From Niastella soli (lineage in GTDB: Bacteria; Bacteroidota; Bacteroidia; Chitinophagales; Chitinophagaceae): DNA of 64,000 bases. Each line of letters opens with the position of its first letter. The stretch's first letter is position 1. The translations under genes and the position numbers were made by a program. The DNA is taken from assembly GCF_017742245.1 (NCBI RefSeq), contig NZ_JAGHKO010000024.1, positions 434,001 to 498,000 on the forward strand, read 5' to 3'. The notes below the pieces were generated by a model that was given only the letters and a program-made list of their open reading frames with translations, did no database searches and was not told where the DNA came from. This document shows positions 44,475 through 53,509 of the stretch, in pieces.

Positions 44475-47400
44475 AAGGTTCTGCTTCCTTACAAACAGAG
44501 AAAAAAACTTCCATTGCACCAGGTTCTTCCTTCAATAAGGAAGAATCGGCAATGCCCGTATCTGTTAAGACAGGCGCCTACGGATTGTTGCATAATTTTG
44601 GCAGTATTAAAGTAAGCAATAGGGAAAGCTTTTCAGCTACGCCCGTACGAATACAGCCCAAATTAAGAATTAACCAACCGGGCGACAGGCACGAACAGGA
44701 GGCCGATGCAATGGCAGAAAGAGTAATGCAGCATTCTTCTCAGGAAAATGCAGCGCTCGCCCCAAAGGATTCGGCTGGCGGAGGAGTGGCGATCCCGAAA
44801 TCAGATCAGCTCCTGAGCCAGGACAGCGGGAACCCACTACCTGCAGACACCCAGCATTCCATGGAAAATGTTTTTGGAACAAATTTCTCCAACGTTCGTA
44901 TACATGCGAACGATCAGGCAGCTAACATGAGTGAAGCCATTTCAGCAAGAGCATTTACATTTGGCAACAATATTTACTTTAACAAGGGACAGTTTTCACC
45001 GGATACAAAAAGCGGAACACAACTACTGGCACATGAACTGACGCATGTTGTACAACAGTCGGCATCCCCTTCGGCTCAGGTTATTCAACGAGACGAAACC
45101 GACGAAGCAGGTCAAAGTTCAGGGCAATCTGAAGGATCCTACCTTGATTCATTAATTGAACGCGCCTCTGTCTCTGTAGCACAGGTAATGAGGCGTGCCC
45201 TGCCAATCCCAATTCCAGAAACAATCCTGGCAGCGCTTACCGCTGCCGAGTCAGCATTTGTGATCAGGGGTTTTCAGCGTCTTGTTCTGCAGGGAGAATA
45301 CCTAAGTATTGTATCCCGGGTTCGGGAACTGGCCAGCCCCAGTGTAGCATTGGAGTTTGGTGCACGATACATTTGGGGGGTGCTTAAAGGACTGGTGTCT
45401 CCCATAACAGGTTTGGTAGAATTAGCCGGTGCCGCCATTCAATTTCAGAATACTGCTTTACAATGGGCAGTGACAAACGCATCGCGATATCCCGAGTTGA
45501 TTTCAGAGGCGGAAGGTCTTCGGAACCAATTTCAACAATTCACCGCTACAGCGCAGCAAACGTTTCAAACCCTGCGTCAGCGAGAGCATCTAATGCAATT
45601 TGCCTCCGTTGTTCTTTCATCCGCTTCAGGCGCCGCAGAGCAATTTGAGCAACGGCTTGTTCGCACAGCCAGGCAAAAAGGGCAGGATGCAGCCGATGAA
45701 CTGGTGAATCATCTGTTACAAACCCCGTTACCCCAGTTAGCCGAAACAGCAGGAGAGATAATAGGTACGGTAATTATAGAATTGGTGATGTTGCTGTTTA
45801 CCGATGGCATCGGGAATCTCATCACAAAAATTGGCGAGTCGGTTCGCGCCCTCCGGTTGGTTTCCAGTGTCCGCGGGGTAGCCATGGGAGTAGAAATGGT
45901 CATACAGGTCGGGAGAGTGATAGCCGAACTGGAGCATATCATTGGTGCGTTGATGAGTCGTACCGTTATGCGGCCGCTGATGCCCCTTTTTGAAGCGCTG
46001 GAACCGTTGCTTGGCAGAATGCGGCAATTTGCACAACGCTTTGCTGGCCGGTTAAGCGGCGAAGCAGGCACCACAGCCGCCCGGGCAGGTGTCACGGCTG
46101 TTGAGAGAACTGCAACTGATGCTGCGAGGACCGGAACAACCGCAGTTGAGCGAAGCACTACAGGCGCCGCAAGAACGGGTACAACGGCCGTTGAACAAAG
46201 TACTACTGCATCTGCCCGTGCTACGGAACAAGCCGTTGCACAACCACCGAGACGACCACAACTACGGTCAATACAAGGCGGTGGACAAAGAACTGCGCCC
46301 CGAACCGGCCACCTGCAGGATGTTTCCGCGCCATCGCGTACGGCGGCGCGCCCCGTTTCTACCACTGCAGCGGAGACAGCTGAAGAGGTGGCCGAACAGA
46401 CAGCGGTTCAACAAAGCACTACTGGCGCTGCAAGAACGGCCACAACGGCTGTTGAACAAAGTACTACAGGTGCTACAAGAACCGGTACAACGGCTGTTGA
46501 ACAAAGCACTACCACATCTGCCCGTGCTACGGAACAAGCCGTTGCACAACCACCGCGACGACCACAACTACGCGCCGTACAAGGCAGCGGACAAACAACT
46601 GCGCCACGATCCGGCCACCTGCAGGATGTGTCCGCTCCATCACGTAGAGCATCGCGCCCCGTTTCCACCACTGCTTCTCAGACCGCCGAAGAGGTGGCTG
46701 AACAGACAGCGGTTCAACAAACAGAAGCAGTAGAAGAACAATTGCTGGCAGCAGGCGCCGAACCACGCGGGCCCGTAGCTTCTGCTAGTAGCGGAGGCCG
46801 GCGTCCTCCCGTTTCAACCAGGAGAAGCACCCCCTCAAGAACAAGCACAACGACTACAACAGGAGGAGGCGGTGGTGGCAGCAGATCAAGCACAGGTCAA
46901 CCCCGAAGAGGATTTGAATTAGATGAGGAAACACAAGAAATGTTATCCGGATCCCGGGTGGCGGATGATGAAACGCGGGCTTTGCCTGAGGAATTAAGAG
47001 ATCTTACGGTTCAGGAAATGGAGCGTTTTCCCTGGCAAGTCTCGGAAGAAGAGTTATCTCTAATACAAGCAGAATTCCCCGATTTACCGGCCGAAGGCTG
47101 GTTTCGACAACGACCAGTCGTGCGACGCGGTGGTCAATCTGTTGTTATAGAAAGAGGCCGCACGCCACGGGGTAGTACCATACCTGAATTATATCATCCA
47201 GGAACGCCCACTCATCCGCCGATAAGCCTGGAAGCAAAAAATTATTTATTGGATGACATTCGAGTTGGTGAAAATCCTGAACTAATGCGTGATTTCATTG
47301 AAAGAACCGCAGATCAGGCACGACGGCGTGCTACTCAACTTCCCGCGAATGCAGAACAACATATACTTATTGATATACGAGGACAGCAAGTATCACAAGC

Positions 47401-47482
47401 AGCACGTGACGGTATAAGAAGAGATCTAGAACGTTATTCAGAAGGAGCCCTCCAACAAGATCGAATACGCTTCTTAGACTAA
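44471..47482 (+). CDS. DUF4157 (eCIS core domain) protein with nested repeats and putative nuclease toxin C-terminus
   Basis: A 1003-residue protein. The DUF4157 domain lies at about 60-200, with QPKLRINQPGDRHEQEADAM and the metallopeptidase-like LLAHELTHVVQQ (His188, Glu189, His192). A helical region follows (about 225-535) with a hydrophobic patch IIGTVIIELVMLLF. Next is a Thr/Ala/Arg/Gln-rich repeat region (about 542-750), a Ser/Gly/Thr-rich linker (to about 800) and a compact C-terminal domain (about 810-1003). That domain has SLEAKNYLL (Glu921, Lys923) and HILIDIRGQQVS (Gly971), which resembles PD-(D/E)xK-fold toxins of polymorphic systems. Family knowledge: DUF4157 marks eCIS cargo or associated proteins. 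The effector role and the nuclease activity are inferences. No immunity gene was recognised next to it. Confidence 0.85.
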   Translation: MKGSASLQTEKKTSIAPGSSFNKEESAMPVSVKTGAYGLLHNFGSIKVSNRESFSATPVRIQPKLRINQPGDRHEQEADAMAERVMQHSSQENAALAPKDSAGGGVAIPKSDQLLSQDSGNPLPADTQHSMENVFGTNFSNVRIHANDQAANMSEAISARAFTFGNNIYFNKGQFSPDTKSGTQLLAHELTHVVQQSASPSAQVIQRDETDEAGQSSGQSEGSYLDSLIERASVSVAQVMRRALPIPIPETILAALTAAESAFVIRGFQRLVLQGEYLSIVSRVRELASPSVALEFGARYIWGVLKGLVSPITGLVELAGAAIQFQNTALQWAVTNASRYPELISEAEGLRNQFQQFTATAQQTFQTLRQREHLMQFASVVLSSASGAAEQFEQRLVRTARQKGQDAADELVNHLLQTPLPQLAETAGEIIGTVIIELVMLLFTDGIGNLITKIGESVRALRLVSSVRGVAMGVEMVIQVGRVIAELEHIIGALMSRTVMRPLMPLFEALEPLLGRMRQFAQRFAGRLSGEAGTTAARAGVTAVERTATDAARTGTTAVERSTTGAARTGTTAVEQSTTASARATEQAVAQPPRRPQLRSIQGGGQRTAPRTGHLQDVSAPSRTAARPVSTTAAETAEEVAEQTAVQQSTTGAARTATTAVEQSTTGATRTGTTAVEQSTTTSARATEQAVAQPPRRPQLRAVQGSGQTTAPRSGHLQDVSAPSRRASRPVSTTASQTAEEVAEQTAVQQTEAVEEQLLAAGAEPRGPVASASSGGRRPPVSTRRSTPSRTSTTTTTGGGGGGSRSSTGQPRRGFELDEETQEMLSGSRVADDETRALPEELRDLTVQEMERFPWQVSEEELSLIQAEFPDLPAEGWFRQRPVVRRGGQSVVIERGRTPRGSTIPELYHPGTPTHPPISLEAKNYLLDDIRVGENPELMRDFIERTADQARRRATQLPANAEQHILIDIRGQQVSQAARDGIRRDLERYSEGALQQDRIRFLD
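46094..46720 (+). repeat. Nested coding repeats in the DUF4157 effector gene
   Basis: A 306-bp (102-residue) unit occurs at 46190-46495 and again, partly, at 46496-46720, nearly identical through the RATEQAVAQPPRRPQLR and GHLQDVSAPSR segments. Inside and before it a 45-bp (15-residue) unit of the type TAVEQSTTGAARTGT is repeated, beginning at 46094. Both periods keep the reading frame. Confidence 0.92.
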
Positions 47483-47522
47483 AAGGAAGGATGACCATTT
47501 TTTACTTTTTGAATATTAACTT

Positions 47523-48182
47523 ATGTCCACATTCCCCGGTTCGCCCCGCATCATTAAAGGTGGCATCGTATTGATCAATCCTTCCACGTCTGCGGTAGAA
47601 CGAATAATCACATTACAATACAACCCTGATACGCTTACCCGTACTTTTCAGATCAAAGGCATGGGTGGCGAAGGCGGTGATCGTTCAGAAGCCTTACGCC
47701 TTACCGGGCCGCCGGTGGAATCGATTAAACTGGATGCCGAAATTGATGCTACCGATCAGCTCGAAACAGCACAGCCTGGTTCTGCTGTATTACAGGCAGG
47801 GATCCACCCACAACTGGCCGCGCTGGAAACAATTATTTATCCGAAAAGCGGCCAACTTCAATCGAATAACAGGTTGGCTCAAATGGGAACCATTGAAATT
47901 GCGCCGATGGAATCAGCCCTTACGCTTTTTATCTGGAGCAGCAACCGCATTCTTCCGGTGCGCCTGACTGAATTCAGCGTCACGGAAGAGGCCTTTGATG
48001 TTAACCTTAATCCGGTTCGGGCTAAAGTGAGTATCGGTATGCGGGTGCTGAGCGTAGAGGACCTTGGTTTCGATCACCGGGGAAGCAGCCTGTACATGAC
48101 CTATCAGCAAAATAAAGAAAGGCTTGCCGGAATGTTCACCGGTGGCGCATTATCACAACTTGGTATAACAAGAACTATATGA
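47523..48182 (+). CDS. CIS tube-type protein (Afp7 N-terminal-like)
   Basis: A 219-residue protein of the contractile injection system tube family. The hallmark start is GGIVLINPSTSAVERI followed by LQYNPDTLTRTFQIKG, and the segment LRLTGPPVESIKLDAEIDAT is also typical. The C-terminal part has LPVRLTEFSVTEEAFDVNLN and AKVSIGMRVLSVEDL. It forms the tube initiator or baseplate-tube adaptor in AFP-like particles. In AFP this domain is fused to LysM in one protein (Afp7); here LysM is a separate gene overlapping by 4 bp. It starts 40 bp behind the effector gene, the widest gap in this part of the operon. Confidence 0.9.
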   Translation: MSTFPGSPRIIKGGIVLINPSTSAVERIITLQYNPDTLTRTFQIKGMGGEGGDRSEALRLTGPPVESIKLDAEIDATDQLETAQPGSAVLQAGIHPQLAALETIIYPKSGQLQSNNRLAQMGTIEIAPMESALTLFIWSSNRILPVRLTEFSVTEEAFDVNLNPVRAKVSIGMRVLSVEDLGFDHRGSSLYMTYQQNKERLAGMFTGGALSQLGITRTI

Positions 48183-48538
48183 CGGACCCACTACAAATAC
48201 TCCTGCAACAGGCAGGTTTAAAAAGCAATCCCTTTTCACCTGCCAGCCGCTATTACAACGTTGCTGCCGCAACGCTTAAACAAACTAACGGAGACGAAAT
48301 AGTATACCTCAGTCGGCGGATCGTTCCTGCTGCAGAAAGATTTTCATTGCTGCAGGAACATACCACTACACAAGGCGAACGGTTAGATCTTATCGCTTTT
48401 CAATACCTGGGCGATCCTGAACGGTTTTGGCAGATCTGTGATGCCAACAACGCCATGGACCCAGATGAACTGACTGCAGAAACAGGAAAAAAAATCCGAA
48501 TCACTTTACCGGAAGGAATACCAGGCAACAATGCTTAA
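48179..48538 (+). CDS. LysM-like tail protein (Afp7 C-terminal-like, tail protein X type)
   Basis: A 119-residue protein that overlaps the CIS tube gene by 4 bp and the hub gene by 8 bp. The C-terminal half has a LysM-type layout: ERLDLIAFQYLGDPERFWQI, CDANNAMDPDEL and IRITLPEG. The N-terminal half (RYYNVAAATLKQTNGDEIVYL) is found in such tail X/LysM proteins of eCIS. It is expected to sit in the baseplate around the spike hub. Small cytoplasmic protein without signal peptide, assembled into the particle. Confidence 0.88.
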   Translation: MTDPLQILLQQAGLKSNPFSPASRYYNVAAATLKQTNGDEIVYLSRRIVPAAERFSLLQEHTTTQGERLDLIAFQYLGDPERFWQICDANNAMDPDELTAETGKKIRITLPEGIPGNNA

Positions 48539-49658
48539 AGGGATCTATCTTACACTGATGATTGGCCCGGCTGTTCCGGTGCCTGCGCCTCAAATTGTAA
48601 TGGACTCCTTAAGCAATATTCAGGTGACCAACAGTAAAGACCGGAGCGGTTTTCAACTTACTTTTACCGTGGGTAAAAATTCTCCGCTGCTGACCACTAT
48701 GCTGCCTGCAGGTTATTTGGACCCCATTACCACCCGCGTCATAATTATAGTAACACTGAATGGAATGCCCCATGTCATTATGGACGGCATTGTTACCAAC
48801 CAGGAGTTTTCTCCATCGAGCGAGTCAGGAAAATCCAATCTCACCATAACCGGTGAAGACCTGAGCGTAGTTATGGATTTAATTGAAAAAGTGATTCCAT
48901 ATCCCGCAATGCCGGTAATTGCCAGAATTTATACGGCCCTTGCGCCCTATGCGGCCTTAGGAATAACACCAGTAGTGATCCCCCCAATTATACCTGTCAC
49001 AAAAAATCCCGTAACGGAGGGATGGGAAACGCAGAAAATGACAGATAGGGCATATATAAAATCAGAGGCCTCAAGGATAGGATATATATTTTTTGTACAA
49101 CCAGGCCCATTGCCTGGACAAAGTATTGCATACTTTGGACCGGATGCTAATTTACCAATGCCACAGCCAGCGTTGTCTATTAACATGGATGCGCATACAA
49201 ATGTTGAATCCCTGAGTTTTTCTTTGAATGGCCTGGCTAAAACGATCCGCATTTATACAATCCTGGACCCGGTTACGCGGAAGATCCCTATAGTGATACC
49301 TGCACCTAATATCAGTCCTTTTAAACCACCGTTAGGTATAAAACCCAATTTGCCGGCCAAATTAGAATATGCAACGCAGAGTGCGCAATTGTCGCCTGCA
49401 GAGGCAGCTCAGGACATACTGGGATTTTTATTAAATAATTCCTCGGCGGTAAGCGGAAATGGTTCGCTGGATGTAATGCGTTACAAGGGTCTGCTTCGTG
49501 CCCGCATGTTGGTTGGTGTAAGAGGAGCGGGCATTACTTACGACGGGCTTTATTATGTAGACAGCGTAACACATAACATAAAACAAGGAGAGTATAAACA
49601 GAATTTCACGCTTTCCCGCGACGGATTAATTTCAAATACACCATTTGTAAACGTATAG
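48531..49658 (+). CDS. Spike hub protein (Afp8 N-terminal / gpD-like)
   Basis: A 375-residue protein of the phage late-control D / VgrG-hub type. Typical parts: DSLSNIQVTNSKDRSGFQLT and the FTVGKNSPL segment of the first barrel, GIVTNQEFSPSSESGKSNLT and GEDLSVVMDL, then KSEASRIGYIFFVQPGPLPG. The end (YDGLYYVDSVTHNIKQGEYK) is conserved in eCIS hubs. Function: trimeric hub linking tube and spike. In AFP the hub and spike are one protein (Afp8); here the OB-fold spike is the next gene, 1 bp away. Confidence 0.9.
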   Translation: MLKGIYLTLMIGPAVPVPAPQIVMDSLSNIQVTNSKDRSGFQLTFTVGKNSPLLTTMLPAGYLDPITTRVIIIVTLNGMPHVIMDGIVTNQEFSPSSESGKSNLTITGEDLSVVMDLIEKVIPYPAMPVIARIYTALAPYAALGITPVVIPPIIPVTKNPVTEGWETQKMTDRAYIKSEASRIGYIFFVQPGPLPGQSIAYFGPDANLPMPQPALSINMDAHTNVESLSFSLNGLAKTIRIYTILDPVTRKIPIVIPAPNISPFKPPLGIKPNLPAKLEYATQSAQLSPAEAAQDILGFLLNNSSAVSGNGSLDVMRYKGLLRARMLVGVRGAGITYDGLYYVDSVTHNIKQGEYKQNFTLSRDGLISNTPFVNV

Positions 49659-49659
49659 T

Positions 49660-50175
49660 ATGCCACAGTATTTTGGTAAATATAGAGGCACAGTTGTAAA
49701 CAATATTGACCCTGAAATGCGGGGCAGGCTTATATTAAATGTACCCGATGTATTAAATGTTGTGCCTTCCTCCTGGGCAGAGCCCTGTGTACCGTTGGCC
49801 GGTCCTACGGGACCACCTATGGGCGTTTATATGGTACCACCGATTGGCGCAGCTGTTTGGGTTGAATTCGAACACGGCGATCCTAATCGCCCAATATGGG
49901 TTGGTTGCAGGTGGGGCGCAGCATCAGATGTGCCACCCCTGGCAAGAGCCGGTTTGCCTGTATCGCCTAATGTGGTGATGCAAACGGTTGGGCAAAACAC
50001 TTTTGTGATCAGTGACCTGCCCGGACCCACCGGCGGCATCATGCTAAAGAGTGCCACCGGCGCATCCATCATTGTAAATGATACAGGCATATATATACAA
50101 AATGGAAAAGGCGCCAGCATAGTTATGGTTGGCCCCTCCGTATCCATTAATAATGGCGCCCTGGCTATCATCTAA
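49660..50175 (+). CDS. Gp5/VgrG OB-fold spike protein (baseplate V type)
   Basis: A 171-residue protein. The OB fold spans about 1-90: YFGKYRGTVVNNIDPEMRGR is the diagnostic start, followed by LILNVPDV, WAEPCVPLAGPTGPP, PPIGAAVWVEFEHGDPNRPI and WVGCRW. The remainder (about 110-171) is a short beta-prism needle with repeated strands (GGIMLKSATGASIIVNDTGI, GKGASIVMVGPSVSINNG). Function: the membrane-piercing needle below the hub. The PAAR tip follows 24 bp downstream. Confidence 0.93.
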   Translation: MPQYFGKYRGTVVNNIDPEMRGRLILNVPDVLNVVPSSWAEPCVPLAGPTGPPMGVYMVPPIGAAVWVEFEHGDPNRPIWVGCRWGAASDVPPLARAGLPVSPNVVMQTVGQNTFVISDLPGPTGGIMLKSATGASIIVNDTGIYIQNGKGASIVMVGPSVSINNGALAII

Positions 50176-50199
50176 TTACTCATTTAATCATTCTACTTT

Positions 50200-50520
50200 A
50201 TGCCCGGCTTTTTACTTCATGTGGGAGCTACCGTACTGTGCGCACACGGCGGACAGGCCCAACCGACCGTACCCAACCCGCGGGTTACAGTAAGTGGCCA
50301 GCCTGTTGTTACACAGACAAGCCCTTATATCATTGCCGCCTGTCCCTTCAACGTTTCCGGCTCACCGGTCCCCTGCGTTACGGCCCAATGGATAACGGCT
50401 GCAACCCGAATCACCTCCAACGGAATGCCCCTTTTATTGCTGGATAGCCAGGCCATCTGTGCACCCAATGGCACTCCATTAACAATCACGGTAACACAAA
50501 CAAGGGCAACCGGCATGTGA
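50200..50520 (+). CDS. PAAR-like spike tip protein
   Basis: A 106-residue protein with the PAAR-like pattern: HVGATVLCAHGGQAQPTVPN at the start, CPFNVSGSPVPCVTAQWITA in the middle and LLLDSQAICAPNGTPLTITV near the end. Four Cys and a His could hold the metal at the tip. It sharpens the spike in eCIS, T6SS and phage tails. The gp25-like gene follows directly; its possible GTG start (50517) overlaps the stop codon of this gene. Confidence 0.9.
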   Translation: MPGFLLHVGATVLCAHGGQAQPTVPNPRVTVSGQPVVTQTSPYIIAACPFNVSGSPVPCVTAQWITAATRITSNGMPLLLLDSQAICAPNGTPLTITVTQTRATGM

Positions 50521-50522
50521 GT

Positions 50523-50873
50523 ATGAATATCAAATTTCCTTATCAGTTTAATACCGAAGGGCGCACTGCCTCCACAGACGATAACACGCATATCCGTGAT
50601 ATGATCGAGCAATTGCTATTCACCACACCTGGTGAACGTGTTAACCGGCCCACCTTTGGCTGCGGGTTGTTACAATTGGTGTTTCAACCAAACAGCAATG
50701 AGTTGACCGCCACTATTCATTTTTTGATACAAGGATCTTTACAGCAATGGCTGGGAGATCTGATTGAAGTAAATACTGTGGATGTTCAGCATGAAGAAGC
50801 AACATTGCAAATCACTATTATTTATACGGTACGACGTACCAGCCAGCGTCAAATCGCTCAATTTACACGTTAA
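50523..50873 (+). CDS. Gp25-like baseplate wedge protein (Afp9-like)
   Basis: A 116-residue protein counted from the ATG at 50523; a GTG at 50517 is an alternative start. It has the GPW/gp25 signature: FPYQFNTEGRTASTDDNTHI, IRDMIEQLLFTTPGERVNRP, TFGCGLLQLVFQPNSNEL and the terminal EATLQITIIYTVRRT. Gp25 nucleates sheath assembly on the baseplate and is one of the best conserved parts of contractile systems. It is followed by the first baseplate-J gene after 3 bp. Confidence 0.94.
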   Translation: MNIKFPYQFNTEGRTASTDDNTHIRDMIEQLLFTTPGERVNRPTFGCGLLQLVFQPNSNELTATIHFLIQGSLQQWLGDLIEVNTVDVQHEEATLQITIIYTVRRTSQRQIAQFTR

Positions 50874-50876
50874 GAA

Positions 50877-53486
50877 ATGAATTACTTCTGTTGTTCTGAT
50901 ACAAGGAGAAATACCATTCGGGACCATCCCTACTTAAACGGCATTGATTATGTTGAAGTACTGGATAATGAATCTGACCCATACCATGAACGACAAACTA
51001 CGCTTTTCGTTCATTTTCTTAAATCATTGCATCCTGGCACCCTTAACATTTCCAACCTGAAAATAGAAGGGGGTGAAAGAATAAAAAATATTAAGGTCGT
51101 TAGTATAGCGGCTGAAAATGAAGCCTATTATCCGCTGTCGCCGCCAACGGAAGAACAAAACGTGTTGATGGTAAAAGTGTCTGAAGCAGGAGATTTTTCT
51201 ACCTATACGTTGCGTTTGGTAAAGGACAGGCGGAACGACGCTCCGCCTGATGGCTTCGATACCGTTCTTTCTACTGTTGATTTTTCATTTAAAGTATTAT
51301 GCCCGGGCGATTTTGATTGTAAACCGGCATGTAGTTGCCCAACGGAGCCAAAGTCCTCGCCGCAGATCAATTACCTCGCTAAAGACTATACGAGTTTTCG
51401 GCAGCTGATGCTGGACCGGATGGCATTGCTGCTGCCCGGTTGGAAAGAACGCAATGCAGCTGACATAGGTATTGTTCTGGTTGAACTCCTGGCTTATACA
51501 GCTGATTATTTAAGTTATCGCCAGGATGCCATTGCCACAGAAGCTTACCTGGAAACAGCACGAAAGCGGATCTCGATAAAGCGGCATGCCCGGCTGGTAG
51601 ATTATTTTATGCATGACGGTTGTAACGGAAGGGCATGGTTGCATGTTCAGGTGCCACCTGAAGTTAACGGATTGGAATTTAAAAAAGGGCAGGGCAGCGA
51701 CATCACCAAAATTTTAACCAGGGTAGAAGAGTTACCTGCTGTCATCAGGCCAGATTCTCCGGAATTTGAAAAAGCCATGAACGCAGAAGCAAAGGTTTTC
51801 GAACTAATGCATGATATCACACTGCATGCTGCTCACAATGAAATGACATTTTATACCTGGTGCGGAAAAAACTGTTGCCTGCCCAAAGGTGCAACCAGCG
51901 CTACCATACGTGGCAGCTTTCCCCATCTGAAGCCTGGCAATATCCTGGTCCTTGCCGAAAAAAAAGGACCGGAGACCGGAATGCCAGAAGATGCCGATCC
52001 TCTTCATCGTCATGCAGTACGATTAACAAAGGTGACACAATTATACGACCTGGCTTGTGACGAAATACCTGGCTCTCCCTTGTATAGCTCACCACTGTAT
52101 GGTTCACCTCCACATTATTTCCCCGTTACAAAAATTCAATGGGCGCAGGAAGACGCACTACCGTTTCCACTTTGCATTTCTACACCCAGCGGTGAACAGG
52201 ATGTTAGTGTTGCCCTGGGTAACATCGTCCTGGTGGACCATGGACATACCATAGTGGATGAAAAGAAAAGTTCGCTCCAGCCTTTTGTAGTACCAGATAT
52301 AACTACAACGTTCGTAACCGATACCGGGAATGACTGTAACCATTGTGAACCAGAAGAGCGAACGCCGGTGCTTCCCCGTTTTCGCCCCAGACTGGTCAAT
52401 GGCCCGCTTACCTATGCTGCGCCATTTGACCTGGGTATGGAACCGATTTCCGCTGCTGCATTAATAAAATCGGAGGTGCAGTTGGCGATACCTGTCATTA
52501 CCCTTCATGAAACAGCAGCAGGAGGTAGCGTACCTGACAGTCAGGTGTGGAAGCCAAAACTCGACCTCCTGAACAGCGCCTCCAATGCAAAGGAATTTAC
52601 AGTGGAACAGGAATCTAATGGCATCGCTTACATCCGCTTTGGCGACAACAAACAGGGGGCAAGGCCGGCATCGGGCACGCAGCTTTTTGCCAGCTGTCGT
52701 ATAGGTAATGGCATAAATGGAAACGTTGGTGCCAACACATTGGCACATATTGTCACCAATGATGCAGCTGTGATTGCCGGTTTGCAGCAGGAGGTTGTAG
52801 TATGGAACCCGCTGGCTGCACAGGGTGGTACGGAAGCCGAAACGATAGCAGAAGTGAAACAATATGCACCCGTGGCATTCCGCCGCCAGGAACGGGCTGT
52901 TACTGCAGCCGACTATGAAGAATTTGCCCGGCGATGTAATGCAGACGTACAAAAAGCAGCGGCTACTTTCCGTTGGACAGGTAGCTGGAAAACCGTCTTT
53001 TTATCTATTGACCGGTTCGGTGGGCGGGAAGTAGATCCAGGTTTTGAAAAGGATTTACGAACCTGCCTCGAAAAATACCGCCTGGCCGGATTTGATCTGG
53101 AGATTGATGTGCCCATCTATGTTTCGCTGGAATTAAACATGGAGGTTTGTGTTCATCCCCAATATATCGCCGGTGATGTAAAGAAAGCTTTGTGGGTATT
53201 ATTTAGCAACCAAATGCTTCCCGATGGCCAACCGGGCGTTTTTCATCCCAATAACTTCAGTTTTGGGCAACCAGTGTATTTAAGCCGGCTCTATGCTGCT
53301 GCACAGTCTACGCCGGGTGTGCTCTCTGTAAAGATCACCAGGTTTCAACGACAGGGATTGGATAACAGCGATGCACGGTCGGCAGGTAGACTAAAAATAG
53401 GAAGACGCGAAATAGCCCGGCTGGATAATGATCCTGATTTCCCTGAGCGGGGTGTATTTAGATTGACCATGCTGGGTGGCCGTTAG
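50877..53486 (+). CDS. Baseplate J-like protein (Afp11-like)
   Basis: An 869-residue protein. The N-terminal extension (about 1-160) is beta-rich and ends in a Cys cluster (CPGDFDCKPACSCP) that may bind metal. The J-type wedge part follows: INYLAKDYTSFRQLMLDRM, ERNAADIGIVLVELLAYTAD and LSYRQDAIATEAYLETARKR are characteristic of eCIS J proteins. Later parts contain IAYIRFGDNKQGARPASGTQ and the C-terminal FRRQERAVTAADYEEFARRC, then FSFGQPVYLSRLYAAAQSTP. Function: forms the baseplate wedges with gp25-like and the second J protein. There are two J-type genes in tandem, as in AFP (Afp11 and Afp12). Confidence 0.92.
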   Translation: MNYFCCSDTRRNTIRDHPYLNGIDYVEVLDNESDPYHERQTTLFVHFLKSLHPGTLNISNLKIEGGERIKNIKVVSIAAENEAYYPLSPPTEEQNVLMVKVSEAGDFSTYTLRLVKDRRNDAPPDGFDTVLSTVDFSFKVLCPGDFDCKPACSCPTEPKSSPQINYLAKDYTSFRQLMLDRMALLLPGWKERNAADIGIVLVELLAYTADYLSYRQDAIATEAYLETARKRISIKRHARLVDYFMHDGCNGRAWLHVQVPPEVNGLEFKKGQGSDITKILTRVEELPAVIRPDSPEFEKAMNAEAKVFELMHDITLHAAHNEMTFYTWCGKNCCLPKGATSATIRGSFPHLKPGNILVLAEKKGPETGMPEDADPLHRHAVRLTKVTQLYDLACDEIPGSPLYSSPLYGSPPHYFPVTKIQWAQEDALPFPLCISTPSGEQDVSVALGNIVLVDHGHTIVDEKKSSLQPFVVPDITTTFVTDTGNDCNHCEPEERTPVLPRFRPRLVNGPLTYAAPFDLGMEPISAAALIKSEVQLAIPVITLHETAAGGSVPDSQVWKPKLDLLNSASNAKEFTVEQESNGIAYIRFGDNKQGARPASGTQLFASCRIGNGINGNVGANTLAHIVTNDAAVIAGLQQEVVVWNPLAAQGGTEAETIAEVKQYAPVAFRRQERAVTAADYEEFARRCNADVQKAAATFRWTGSWKTVFLSIDRFGGREVDPGFEKDLRTCLEKYRLAGFDLEIDVPIYVSLELNMEVCVHPQYIAGDVKKALWVLFSNQMLPDGQPGVFHPNNFSFGQPVYLSRLYAAAQSTPGVLSVKITRFQRQGLDNSDARSAGRLKIGRREIARLDNDPDFPERGVFRLTMLGGR

Positions 53487-53509
53487 TTAAAACAATAAAG
53501 CAAATATCA

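Noticed and set aside
46094..46720. CRISPR-like tandem repeat array
   Set aside because: Repeats are contiguous, in frame and lie inside a coding region; there are no unique spacers and no cas genes.
46089..46733. Long alternative frames on both strands across the DUF4157 repeats
   Set aside because: They arise from the repetitive GC-rich sequence, have biased Arg/Pro/Cys composition, and run across a well-supported gene.
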